From the NCBI GenBank assembly GCA_029718625.1, contig CM056376.1, positions 113,356,402-113,420,401 on the forward strand: a stretch of 64,000 bases of DNA. The letters run 5' to 3'. A program made the translations under genes and the position numbers. Origin of the DNA: Synaphobranchus kaupii. Taxonomy: Eukaryota; Chordata; Actinopteri; Anguilliformes; Synaphobranchidae. The stretch's first letter is position 1; each line of letters begins with the position of its first letter. Positions 47,746-59,340 of this stretch are shown one piece after another. Below the pieces are notes generated by a model, which worked only from the letters and a program-made list of their open reading frames with translations, did no database searches and was not told where the DNA came from.

Positions 47746-48021
47746 AAATGAGAATGGAAGAGTTGCCTGTGTCAATGTTTTTTTCCCAGTCAAATCTATT
47801 TCTTTGTGATGCCTGCGAATGTGTCCTGCCATATTTGACGTGTTGCCTGAGGTGGCGTATGGTACTCGCGTGTAGCATAGCCGACAAACTGTCGTTTTTT
47901 TGTCAATGACGCGTTCGTTGTTTATATAACTCACAGGGAAGGCAAAATGTTGCCACACCGGTGACTTGAGGGAAGCAGGAGGATTTTCCAGTTCTGTTTC
48001 TCCATCTCCGGCAGTGGCCAT
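47737..48021 (-). pseudogene. BED-type zinc finger, 5' part of a hAT transposase (94 codons)
   Basis: The frame starts MATAGDGETELENPP and contains SPVWQHFAF, then VCRLC, VPYATSGNTSNMAGH and IRRHH. This gives the Cx2C...Hx4H arrangement of a BED finger near residues 20-72. BED fingers bind DNA at the start of hAT transposases and of domesticated ZBED proteins. The frame ends soon after the finger, so the RNase-H-like catalytic core and dimerisation region are absent. No stop interrupts the finger. It is most simply a relic exon; a short expressed protein is possible but unsupported. Confidence 0.75.
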
Positions 48022-48755
48022 GGTGTGTCGAAAAGTAATGCAGGCTACCGGTAAGCTAACGTTAACTAGCAGCTGTGTCTTCTTTGAAATATCGTTGTTT
48101 TTTTTTTGTTCGGTCGCACGCCTGCGTGGACGAACAAAATGCAGTGGAAGGAGTCAAGTTTCGTTTTGTCGGAAACGCTTACATTAGAGATGGCCAAGTA
48201 GGCTACTTTTTTTTACATTTTACCCATCACATGAAAGGCTAAGAAGAGCGCGCGGGGGGCGGGTGTGATTCGAATATCATGATTTACCATTGAACAGACA
48301 AGATCTTTTAAATAAACTATGTTTTCTCTTCTTTTTCTAAAACACTGTTTATGGATATATGACAGCGTCTGCCACAAAGCACTCCTCTGCTCTCCCTCCG
48401 TTCTTTTCCTCTCCTCTCTTTTTCTTCTTCTCTCCTCTCTCTTTCCTATTTTCTCCTTTCCTCTCCTTTCTTCCCATCAGATGGTCCTCCAAGACACAGT
48501 TCTGTTTCACATTCAAAGCGGCCCAAAAAACTGCCCTCCATAATGTTTGGGACAAAGACATTTATTTTTTTCTTGATTTGGCTTTGTATTCCACAATTGT
48601 ATAATTGTAATTAAACAATCCACCTGTGTGGTTAAAGTGCATTTCCTCAGCTTTTATTAAAGGGTATTTTATACATAAATATTGTACATTCTCTCCGTCT
48701 ACAAGCCATGAATGAACCTTATCTATTTGGTGCATTGAACAGTTAAAATAGCCGC

Positions 48756-49552
48756 CCGTTTGTGTAGAGGCGTATCTGACCCGTGTGTGTAGAGGCGTAT
48801 CTGACCCGTGTGTGCAGAGGCGTATCTGACCCGTGTGTGTAGAGGCCTATCTGACCCGTGTGTGTAGAGGCCTATCTGACCCGTGTGTGTAGAGGCGTAT
48901 CTGACCCGTGTGTGTAGAGGCGTATCTGACCCGTGCGTGTAGAGGCGTATCTGACCCGTGTGTGTAGAGGCGTATCTGACCCGTGTGTGTAGAGGCGTAT
49001 CTGACCCGTGTGTAGAGGCGTATCTGACCCGTGTGTGTAGAGGCGTATCTGACCCGTGTGTGTAGAGGCGTATCTGACCCGTGTGTGTAGAGGTGTATCT
49101 GACCCGTGTGTGCAGAGGCGTATCTGACCCGTGTGTGTAGAGGCGTATCTGACCCGTGTGTGTAGAGGCGTATCTGACCCGTGTGTGTAGAGGCGTATCT
49201 GACCCGTGTGTGTAGAGGCGTATCTGACCCGTGTGTGTAGAGGCGTATCTGACCCGTGTGTGTAGAGGCGTATCTGACCCGTGTGTGTAGAGGCGTATCT
49301 GGCCCGTGTGTGTAGAGGCGTATCTGGCCCGTGTGTGTAGAGGCGTATCTGGCCCGTGTGTGTAGAGGCGTATCTGACCCGTGTGTGTAGAGGTGTATCT
49401 GACCCGTGTGTGTAGAGGCGTATCTGACCCGTGTGTGTAGAGGCGTATCTGACCCGTGTGTGTAGAGGCGTATCTGACCCGTGTGTGTAGAGGCGTATCT
49501 GACCCGTGTGTCTAGAGGCGTATCTGACCCGTGTGTGTAGAGGCGTATCTGA
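48756..49552. repeat. 25-bp minisatellite, about 31 copies
   Basis: Units of 25 bp containing agaggcgtatctgacccgtg recur from 48766 to a partial at 49539. One unit near 49004 is 2 bp short. Variants (gg for ga in ctgaccc, aggcc for aggcg) cluster. Because 25 is not a multiple of 3, three units give a 25-residue period, producing the long 281-codon minus-strand frame, which is an artefact. Confidence 0.98.
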
Positions 49553-49689
49553 TTGTTGTCTCTTGAATTGATTCTCGATTTGCTCTTTTTAATGACCTTT
49601 AGGGCCTTCAGGACATGAATGCCAATGTGGTTCTCTCTCTCTTTTCTGTCTCTCTCTCTCTGTCTCTCTCCAGCAGAAAATGCTGCTAT

Positions 49690-51700
49690 CATAAATGAAA
49701 GGTTAGAGCAGAAGTAGCAGAAAAAAGGAGAGCCAGGTGAGACAGCTTGCTGATGTCAGTTGAGCTGCTTTTTATTTAGCCAGATAAAATTCAGACAGTT
49801 TTTCCTTGTGTATTATTGTCATTTTGTGAATTGATAATATTTGGCTTTACATACATGTGCTCCACGTGAGAAAACTGTCTTTCTTCTGTTTTTGTGTAAA
49901 AATACCCAATTGAAGAAAAATAACTTATAAATTATGTGCGGTGGTAATAATTTTGCTCAAGCTCTGTTTGGAACTTGCTAAATATATCCAGATACTGTAG
50001 AGACACTGGGACAAGAACGATTTTCCATTGAAGCATCATGATGTGCTACTTGCTTTGCACAAGATTTCCTCTGACAGGGGCATAAAGAGTGAGGTTACTA
50101 GCATCTTAAAAAGGAACAACAGAATTACCCCATACGTCTTATTTAAGTGATAAATACAACCGAACACAGCTATTGTGTAGCATACACAATGCGGTTAATG
50201 CACATGTTGATTATTTGTAATTAACCCACTCTAAATCGGTCTGTTCATATGGGGCACAGGGGGTTGCCTCTGGATAGGCTCATTAGACAGTAATAGATTT
50301 CCGTCTCTGTGGAATACAGAGGAGGAAGCATTTAATTACAGCTAGCATGCTAGCATTGTCCTTCCATACAGCTGCACCGCGTACATTAGGCTAATGCTGT
50401 TGTGTTAGCACTCAATGGGTTTCTGATTCTGACGGCCATTATGTCAGGGCAAATACGAGATGTATCAGATCATGGGAATAAGCGAGTGCACCTGCAAGCA
50501 CGAAATGTCCTGACTACCTTGATTTGTGGAAAGTGCCGGTCTGGAACCACACTCGCCGGCCCTTTTCCAGTGAGATGGGACACCCCCTTCGGCCGCGCTG
50601 GAAAAGCTTTGATGAACGGGACAATAATGATACATATGCCTGCTGCGCGGAAGTGATTAGGTTCTGCAGTTGTTCAGCCAAGGGACTGCAGTGTGAGGAT
50701 GTCTTCTGTGATGATTATCTGCAGCTGGACGGGCTACGAGCAGATTCCGTCAGACCGGAACATCAGGCTCGCTCACGGATTCGCAGGAGCAAGTGAACGC
50801 TGCGGAAAAGCGCGGGGCAAGACGCCCCGCCCCCGGGTTCAGATCTGACAGGCCACCGCTAACATGCTAAACAGACTCTTAATATGGCTCCTTTGCATAT
50901 TACATTGCTATTGTTAACACGTCATTATTAACGCGTTCCAGCAGGTGGCTCAGAATCACTTGTAGATTTCCACATGCTACTTCCCTAGGCCGTCGTTCCC
51001 AATTAGAATGCGCGGTGGCAGGGCGAATGAGACACGGATGAGCTCCCACGTTCGGGAGAAGACTCAGATAAATCACTGCGATTAGTGATCCATCTCTCTT
51101 CCCCCCTACCCCAACACCCTCCCAACTTCAATTCACGAGGCCTCCCATTTTACCATTACCCATTCGATCAGAAAACAGGTCATTCAAAAAGTAAATTAAA
51201 TGTGCAAAAACAATCTTTTTTTCCAATTCAAATTCTAGCACTTCAAAAACCGATAGCGTTATGGTGACACAAATCAAAGGCCACATGCTCGCCGTTGTAA
51301 AACGAAGAAATTGATATTGTTCTCATTTCAACACAAAATAAGAAAACCTCCTTCACTGCATTGTTTATTTATTTAATCCTGTGTTAATTGAAACTCACAA
51401 AGACTGAGGAGAGACCATCCAACTAGAAAATTGAAAGAGGAAAAAAATGGAGGGTAAAATGTACAATTAAGCGTCGGTGACAGGGGACATATCTCTCCCC
51501 CACCTCCAGTCCCCGAAACCCAGTCGTGGCCGGGTGTATCCGTGTTAGCGGTTAAATGGGAACATAAAAACATTTTTTTTTTCCCAGTTGAATGACTTCT
51601 GAACATGATAAATTAAGGAAGTCCCTCCGTCACAGGAATGTAAAATTAAAAAACGGCCCAAATTCCCCTTTTCCATTCATCAGGTTAAAATAAATGGTTA
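49690..51700. other. Less repetitive intergenic stretch
   Basis: No recognised repeat or gene. The part at about 50400-50860 is more GC-rich and holds two overlapping plus-strand frames (84 and 90 codons) with no domain I recognise. Low repetition makes it a possible regulatory or ancient non-coding element. Confidence 0.4.
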
Positions 51701-51773
51701 GCAGCTTTACCCATTTTTTCTCTCATCCCCTTCAATTTCAATTTCAAAGTGCTTTATTGGCATGACAAATACC

Positions 51774-51915
51774 CCTTTCTCTCTCTTTGTTCTCTTGTTC
51801 TCTCCCTCCATTCTCTTTCTTTCCTCTCACTCCCTCCCTCTCTCCCTTAATTTCCCTTTCTCTCTGTCTCTCTCTCTAACCCCCTCAAACACACACACAC
51901 ACACACACACACACA
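51774..51915. repeat. CT-rich tract followed by CA microsatellite
   Basis: Degenerate (CT)n is followed by (CA)n from about 51889. Just before it, caatttcaatttcaaagtgc then tttattggcatgaca resembles a LINE 3' tail on the minus strand. Confidence 0.85.
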
Positions 51916-52625
51916 TGTTGATTTTATGTGCTGTGTATATTTCTGCAGACCTACAGTGTCTGGCCTAGATTGCTTTCTCATCCTATTGCAGAAAAATGAC
52001 AGTTCAACGACAACAGCGGGGAAAAAAAGCATTGGTCACATTGGTCATCACATAACTGCGTCCAGGTCTCAATAGACATTTGCCGCAAGCCTGACACTTT
52101 TTTGACCAAACAGCACATTTTGTCCTTTGGGGTAAAAATGCGATTACCTCACAGTCTATGGCCGACAGCATTGGGTTAAGACCCACGGAGAGGGCCACAG
52201 AGAGGTTCACGCAAAGGACGTAAATTCCGACGTTCTGACACGCGAAATTCCAGCTCACATTCTGTGCCTCTCCTTGTCAGTCAAGCACAGTATGTGGCAC
52301 GCACCTTCTCTATTTGGAAAGAGTCACGCTGCCCTCTTTCAGCTGTAGCCTCTCACCGAGGAGCCACTCTGGCACGTGGAGCATCATGGGAGATTCAGTT
52401 TCCTGGTATTTATCAGCCAGTGGCCCCCAGAAGGCCTCTATTAACCTGTAGTCCCTGAAAAGCCTTCACAGAAAACAAAATAATTAAGTGTAAAATCAAC
52501 TCTGACAGAGTATTTTTAACTCTAATAGAGCATGTGTGGCCGCTGTTGGAGCTGATTTAGCACTCATGGTTTTGCTGTGGAAAGGCCAATTGGAGGAGCA
52601 GGTTTTCATGAGTTTGGTTTATTCA

Positions 52626-52750
52626 TTGAATTGATTTGTGCTTTATTGGTCCTAATACATGGAAATTTGTCTTGCAACCACTGCTCCGATCAATATACAA
52701 TCACCCACCATGCACACAACAGAACATATAGTTCACTACAAACATAATGT
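52626..52750 (-). mobile_element. Possible LINE 3' tail fragment
   Basis: gaattgatttgtgctttatt and the following text resemble non-LTR tails read on the minus strand. Only the tail is visible and the family is not resolved. Confidence 0.35.
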
Positions 52751-53472
52751 TACTCAGCTTAATAATAATATTGGTTAACCCTTTAGATCCTGGTAAAATT
52801 TGAAAACACTTCTGTGAATCCTTAAGAATTCTCTGCAAAACATGTTACTAACCACAGTGGAGTGAACTAGAGGAAATAAAAATGTTCTTCTGAATAAATG
52901 TTTCTTTTGAAATCCTCAGTAATCCGCAGGGAGTCTTCTGGTGTCTATAAAGAGGATAAAGTATTTTAAATAATTATTTGACTTGGGTCAGACAGCTGTG
53001 TGTTCAAAATCACTGCTGAAACCAGTTCCTCAATCAGCAACACTTACGGCCTGGAACTGACCTTAGATGGTGCGCGTGCATGCATGCGTGCGCGTCTGCG
53101 AATGCGCCCATGTGCTTGTGTGTATGTGTATGGCAAGATTGATTGCACCCGGACACATTTTTGATTTCCTGAAATGACTGTAGGCTGTAGAGCGCAGAGC
53201 CGTTTCCATAGCTTTCCGTACTGTGGTTCATCAAACAGCCAATCACAGTGCAGGAGAACCCGGCCGAACAGCACAGGTTTGACGATGCGTTAAAAAGAAT
53301 GAAAGCTACATGATGTGGAATGATGATGGGATGACATGGTCATTTCTTACGGAGGAAAGTCTGGATTTTGTGTGTGGGGCTATAAGCCTTTTCCTTAAAA
53401 ACAGGTGGGGGAAGAAGAACATTACTCTACAATATCTACAAGCCCAATTAAGAGAATACATATGGAATCTGC

Positions 53473-53816
53473 TTAAAGGGGAGCTACACCCGTAGTTGAT
53501 CTGTCCACTGATGATATGGTCAAAAAATAACATTTACTACATACCAAACTTATAGATGTGCATCTGAGTGATCTCACTTTGTGTAAAAATCACCAGAACA
53601 GACAGGGAACAAACTGTCAGCATAGCAGCAACACAGAGATCACTCAAACAGGTTTTATTAAGATGCAGGACATGGCAAGTATGCTATCTAGACAAGCAGA
53701 ATTATGGGGGGGGGGGGGGGTCTAGTTCTGGAAACAGTCTAGATCTGGGAAAAATCTATATTTTACCCTCCGCTTATAGATGTGCGAAATGGAATGAGGG
53801 TGAATGTCGCCTTTAA
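53473..53816. mobile_element. TTAA-flanked MITE (344 bp)
   Basis: The left edge ttaaaggggagctacaccc is mirrored by gggtgaatgtcgcctttaa with some mismatches, and TTAA stands at both edges (53473-53476 and 53813-53816). It contains a poly-G run at 53706-53720. There is no coding capacity. The edge style is like that of 33253-33894. Confidence 0.7.
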
Positions 53817-54519
53817 ACTTTAAACAGTCGCTGCTTTCATCTGGGACAGCGACAGCTGAACATGTCTCCCCAGAAGAGCAGGGTTAAGACCGGGCTTGAC
53901 ATGGAGCAAGAGCCAGACAGTATAAAGTCCTGCAACGACATGGTCTGCTCTCCTCATCAAGCATTCTTATGTTCTCATGTTAGAGGGGAGTTTGTTTAGG
54001 TTTAGACCCTCCCCCCAGTCAGATCCCAGATGAAAAGGACCCACCCCCAGTCTAATTTAAGCACAAGTCTTCACCCCCCCCCCCGGGGTTAATTACACAG
54101 CTGGCCACATAAAAGAGCAGTATGACGGTACGAAGGGAAATCCCACGAGCACACAGCTAGATCATGTGTGCCGCTAAAAGGGGCCAGTATGAAAATAACA
54201 CCACAGAAGACATTACAGTCTCTGTCCCAGCCTTTCTCCTTAAAAATAAAAAGCGCCATTTAGGGGGATGAGTGACTCTTCCTGTGCCGGCTGGCTTCTG
54301 TGTCACGCATATCCTTTCTGCCTTCGCCATGCCCATTCCTGCTCCTCTGAAGGGGTCGGGTGTGTTTGGTGAAAACGCTGCCGAACGCCTTCTTCTCGGT
54401 TGACCTACATACGGGCGCACACCAGTGCTATTCGGCTGTCGGCCCCGGGGCCAAATTCGGCCGGCTGGAGACGCGATCTCAGCCCTTTGGTCTTTGATAA
54501 TAAAAAAACAATGAAGCAT

Positions 54520-56240
54520 TACTCAGACAATCTGGCGTATTTTCAGGCCTGAGTCGGCACGCCGTCATCACGCAGGACCTATGGTCAGAGTAATAAGTGA
54601 TAGCTGTGTGTTTACAGAAGGCATATGCTCTGTTTATACACATGCACAATGAATCACGGTCAAAGATCTGTTTTATAAATAATACTTTGGAAAAATCTGG
54701 AAGATTTTGGCCCCCATTCAGAATGACATTAGAATGACATATATAAAGATATATAAAGAGATATATAAAATACAGCGGTAAATCTCCTTTTCTTGCATAT
54801 CCATTTTTTCAACTGTATTATATTTACTTTATAATAGCTTATTTTTTTAGGTAACCAAAGATATTGATATCGACCCCAAGACCAAATATGGTCTCATATA
54901 TAAGAGAAGGAGATTTTTTAATCTTTTTTTTTTTGGGTGGAATATGCCGTGGGGGACATGAGTGTCCACTTTCTCCTTGGCCAATCCCTCACCAGGACGG
55001 GCCCGGTGGAGATAAGGGGGAACTACTGATCTGAGGGGTCCATCTTTCAGCTGTCAAAATTCGGCTGGCTGTTTTTATCAAGAGAAGGCCCCCTGATTAA
55101 TTATCAAATGGAACTCAAAACCACTGTGCTTCTGTTAACACCGTGCTAGCAGGTTGATGGGAACGTTATTAAATACATGACCTCTGACTACCAAGCCGCT
55201 CCAATGCGCCGTCTCGATTTCCGGAATAATTCCTCTCCTCGCGTTCTGTCAGTGAGGAAGAGAGCCGCCGTTTTTTTTCTGATTGACCCCCACTCCCCCT
55301 TTGACAGAGAATAAGAGCCCTTTGATTCCGGGTCTGGCAGTAATCTGGGCCGCAGACTGTAACGGATCATTTGCAGGCGCTAAATTCCTTATCCTGCCGG
55401 CGGTCTGAGGCAGCTTTATAGCGCCCTTCCAACACGCGGCGTTGCAGAGAACAGCGGGAAGCTTATCTGGATGCTTAACAGGGGCAAACTAAAAGAACAT
55501 TATGGGCTAAACTGCATTAGACAACCGCCTCTAGATGGATGGGAAGTCTCTCATTGTTCTCCGCTGATGCCCACCCTCCTCTCCCCAACTCTTACGGCTG
55601 TAATTTCTCATTACCGCCATGGCCGACAGTGCTGACCTACATCGCGGATGCGGAGGAAACGGCCTTCGCCCTGATGGATTGTGTGCCTGGACGAGGGAAT
55701 TTCTCTGTCACCTAAAAACAAGGTCACAGCCGACCAATTACTGAACACAATCACGGCGCTGTCACACTCAACCAACCAATTGGTGAACACAGCCACAGCC
55801 ACAGCCACACTCACAATTAACCAATCAGTGAACGCACATGGTACAGTCACATTCGCGACCAGTCAGCCAACTCACTCACAAAACGGTCAAAGAATTGAGC
55901 TTGGCCGAAAAAATCTGTGAACAGATTGAAAATACAGTCAGAGAGATGTGTTTCACCAATTAATTTGAACACGTTACAGTTTGCCACAAGTGACCAGTCA
56001 GTTCCAAACTGTTATTTATAAATGAGCATGCATCACTATGGAGTATTAAAGTAAATGATAAAAACCAGCAAGTATTTAGGCACAAAGTTGTATGGAGCGG
56101 GATTACGCTCATTATATTTTGCGATCCTGTATGCTGCTTCTAGAGGCCTGCAGCACATACAGTAACACTTTGCACTGCGACACTACTTCACAGTAGTTTT
56201 CAGTAACGTTCACAAAGGCGGAAAGTCTTCCGTGGCTTCT
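54520..56240. other. Low-repeat intergenic stretch, candidate conserved non-coding DNA
   Basis: Apart from a degenerate roughly 50-bp repeat at 55730-55870 (aaccaatt, cagtgaac and cacagcc words) I see no repeat or gene. The segment 55040-55180 has clustered homeodomain/TALE-like words (agctgtcaaa, tgattaattatcaaa). Conservation cannot be tested from one sequence. Confidence 0.4.
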
Positions 56241-56669
56241 CTTTGTGTGACGTTTAAAAGGCAGCGTGATCGGTCCAGCAGCAACCTGAACTTGAAATGT
56301 AGGCCAGCTGCTTTGTTTGCGCAGAGGCGCTGAGAAAGCAAAACCCCTTTTTTTTCACCCCCCCCTTATTGTGATGGATGGGGCTCCCAACCTTGAGATG
56401 AAAATACACAGGCCCTCGAGTGACGACGACAGCCAGCAGCTTGCTTGAGTAACGGGCTGAGGGGGAGGGGCTGAGGGCTGAGGGCTGAGGGCTGAGGGGG
56501 AGGGGCTGAGGGGGTTGGGCGGGTGGCGGGGGGAATATCATCACCCTTGATAATGCGCAAAGGGAGTCGTTATCATTTTTTTGGCTGCTTTGCCGTGGAA
56601 ACCTGAGGGGAGGAGTGTTCCATATTCATGGGGGTAATTACAGGGTGACCCCAGTGTCCCACTAAAGCA

Positions 56670-56670
56670 C

Positions 56671-56701
<31 letters not shown>

Positions 56702-56785
56702 TTCTCAGTCTATTATTCACCGCAGTAACAGGAGAGAATGTAGTGGGTAGCCCTCCGACACTACCCCGCCTCCTACACACACAAA

Positions 56786-56836
<51 letters not shown>
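56670..56836. repeat. CA microsatellites
   Basis: Two (CA)n runs (56670-56702 and 56773-56834). The stretch around each is duplicated: ttattcaccncagtaacagg and actaccccgcctcctacacac occur twice, about 125 bp apart. Confidence 0.93.
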
Positions 56837-57065
56837 CCTCGTCTCTTATTCACCACAGTAACAGGAGAGAATTGAGCGGTCATTTCTCCTACACTACCCC
56901 GCCTCCTACACACACACGTTTGCACACACTCACACATGCACAAGCGAGTGTGCACACATACGTATATACACCTACTCTCACACACACGTGTTCACAAGCA
57001 CAAATGCGCGCGCACAAACATACAGATGTACTCATGTACATACACATTTTTTTTGCGTTCATTGC

Positions 57066-57068
57066 GCG

Positions 57069-57119
<51 letters not shown>

Positions 57120-57122
57120 ACA
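57066..57122. repeat. CA microsatellite
   Basis: (CA)n run. Confidence 0.96.
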
Positions 57123-57421
57123 GCCCACTGCTTTATCCTCAAACCAATGTTTCTCCAGGGTGAACAAGGGGCGTTTGCAGGTCAAGATGCCGTTTGTTTT
57201 CGCTGGCCTCGCTAACGAGACCTGGCTAACACCCTGCTCCCTCGTTTCCGCTTTGGAAGTCTCCTCGCCACCGCAGACAAGAGACCTGATTACCAGCAAC
57301 CAACACTGAGTGCACTTCAGTGCGCACAGTCTCTGTGTTTTAGCAGTGATTTACTGAGCCAAACAGAGCCATTAACATTCAACAATTTAACAGGTGCCTG
57401 AATGTCCACAATGTATTTGAG

Positions 57422-57562
57422 GTGTAAGATCACAAATATGTGATTAGAATGTTCTTAACTGAAAATTCTAACGCTGATTTAACAACCGCTACCGGTGGAG
57501 TTCTAGAACACTGACATACAATTTTAAAAAAAATGATATGCCCTATTTTTCAAAGGGTTAAA
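57422..57562. mobile_element. Hairpin-bearing dispersed repeat, copy 4
   Basis: It carries gatcacaaatatgtgattag and the hairpin at 57444-57471 with one arm mismatch (aaaattctaa). It ends ttcaaagggttaa. Confidence 0.8.
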
Positions 57563-57889
57563 AGCATGTTACAAGGCTAGGCCTAGAATATGTTCCCAGA
57601 CAAATCTGAGTCAGCGTTAGAGGCAGTGCAAGAACAAGTAAGGGCAACAAAGCAGAATCTTTTTTTAAATGTGTTTATTTGTCAGAGAAAACCATGATTA
57701 AAAACTGATACAATGCAAAAGCAGTACCCAGTGGAGCGGGTACATGTGTTTTGTAGCCTAGCAGGCGCTTTATATGCAACACCACTGCCATAATGGATGT
57801 TAATAGTTTAGACTCAAGCAAGTCACATGTACTTTCACATGTAGCGACTGCTATTCTCCACAGTGGCTTTTGCAGTTCTTGCTTTGGTG

Positions 57890-58040
57890 TTGTTGTTTTT
57901 ACATGAAATCCAGTTATACATCTGTATATTTACTGAAAAAAAAGTCCCTTGCTCAAGGGTACGGCTACAATACTCCAACTGGGAATCGAACCTGCAACCT
58001 CTATCACAAGCCCAGTTCCCTAGCTGATGCACCACACTCT
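57890..58040 (-). mobile_element. Degenerate SINE, minus strand
   Basis: On the minus strand it has the B-box-like gcaggttcgattccc and the acccttgagcaagggact block of the 3.1 kb SINE. The GGATA tail is not recognisable. Confidence 0.75.
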
Positions 58041-58570
58041 GGAGACTGTGGCACACCCATGCAGGATGGGATGTACAGTAGGCGTGGAGCTGGCGTTTGC
58101 CCGCAGTCAGGAACATAAGGACTGCATTTTTTCTTCTTTTTTTGCTTCTTTCTCCTTCTGTCTACATCTTTCTCCATCTTTGTGTCTTTCTGAGTCTCTC
58201 CATCTTTCTCTGTCCTTCTGCTTCTTTCTGCTCTGTGACTCTCTGGGTGCAGAGCCTATCAGGCACGTTAGCCGGTGGGAAAATGCAGCCTGCGACCGAA
58301 AGGAAACGGCCATTTCTCATCTCCCGGTCTGAAGGCGTTCTTCGTCGATCATCGTGTGAATTAAGTCTCGGCACGCAGAGTCTGAGGTGGGAGCAGGAAG
58401 GGGGGTGGAGAGAGGGGGGGGGGGGGTGGATGAGAGGAAGCGTTAATGTGCTTGTCATTTTAGCGTTGCTGTCGTGCTGCAGATGATGAGCCTTTCCCTC
58501 AGAGACCGCCTCAGTTCTTTTGTTTGAACCAAACAGCCGCCGCTATTTTTAAGTAAATAAAAGCATTTCG

Positions 58571-58630
58571 CTCAAATGGTTTGAAGTAAGATGTGAGTCA
58601 TCGATGTAATCTTACTTCAAACCGTTTGAG
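58571..58630. other. 22-bp-arm inverted repeat (strong hairpin)
   Basis: The arm ctcaaatggtttgaagtaag (plus at) at 58571-58592 is matched by its reverse complement at 58609-58630 with one mismatch (a/g). The loop is 16 nt. It is not part of a repeat I recognise. It could be a small MITE end pair or a hairpin-forming RNA or DNA element. Confidence 0.9.
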
Positions 58631-59165
58631 GAAAATGTCATGTCATTATATGACAAAGGTGAAAAACAGGAAAATTCTGGTTCCTCCTTTGTTTTTTGAA
58701 AGAGCTTTTTGTGTCACTCTGTTCTTTTTTTCACCACATGCATTAATGCTAATTCATTGGACTCGGCCTCCACAGGGATTAAAGATAATAACTCAGAAAC
58801 ACAGCTCAGATGGTGCACTAGCGCAAATAACCGGGAATTAATTGGAATTTTCAGGACGATAAAAAACAAAATGAACGCTGCTACACTGTGGCAGGAGTGA
58901 CTTTGATGTCAGGTCTAATTGAGTCAAAAATCCAGGTCCTTTGCATCAGGTATCCTAGAAATACTCCCCCCCCCCTATCTGGTGCATGTCCCTCATCGAG
59001 GCTCATAATGCACACACGTGAAATAATTCAGCCCTGGGGCATAAGTGAAGCCCGAGGGGAAATATAATCCAAGGCTCTCTTGGGGAATGTACTGGCAGCC
59101 TGACAGTGCCTGAAACAGGCAGGTTCTGCTCATTCAATCCCTGCCAAATGTGTATGGTGTGTTAA

Positions 59166-59176
59166 TATTATTATTA

Positions 59177-59210
<34 letters not shown>

Positions 59211-59211
59211 G
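59166..59211. repeat. ATT microsatellite
   Basis: (ATT)n run. Confidence 0.95.
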
Positions 59212-59256
59212 TGATGAATGGGGGGAAGAGTGTTGTGGTTCACACTGTCACTGGTG

Positions 59257-59259
59257 TGG

Positions 59260-59315
<56 letters not shown>

Positions 59316-59340
59316 ACATGCGTTTCTGTGTGTGTATGTG
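59257..59340. repeat. GT microsatellite
   Basis: (GT)n run, then degenerate. Confidence 0.96.

Larger units (their letters stand above)
47213..48300 (-). mobile_element. Internally deleted hAT-type (ZBED) transposon
   Basis: The left edge, from about 47213 (aggggtgtcacgattctcc then repeated gattcgat words), looks like the terminal region of a fish hAT element. The interior holds a BED zinc-finger exon on the minus strand and two 157-bp-spaced copies of a subterminal block (47467-47582 and 47624-47745). The catalytic transposase part is missing. I could not fix the right end; gggtgtgattcgaatatcat near 48259 is a possibility. It is non-autonomous. Confidence 0.65.

Noticed and set aside
48847..49692. 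281-codon minus-strand open frame
   Set aside because: It spans the 25-bp minisatellite; the 25-residue protein period is simply three DNA units. No domain or start context supports a gene.
54157..54519. 120-codon minus-strand frame
   Set aside because: No recognisable domain, no splice or start support, and composition follows local GC content.
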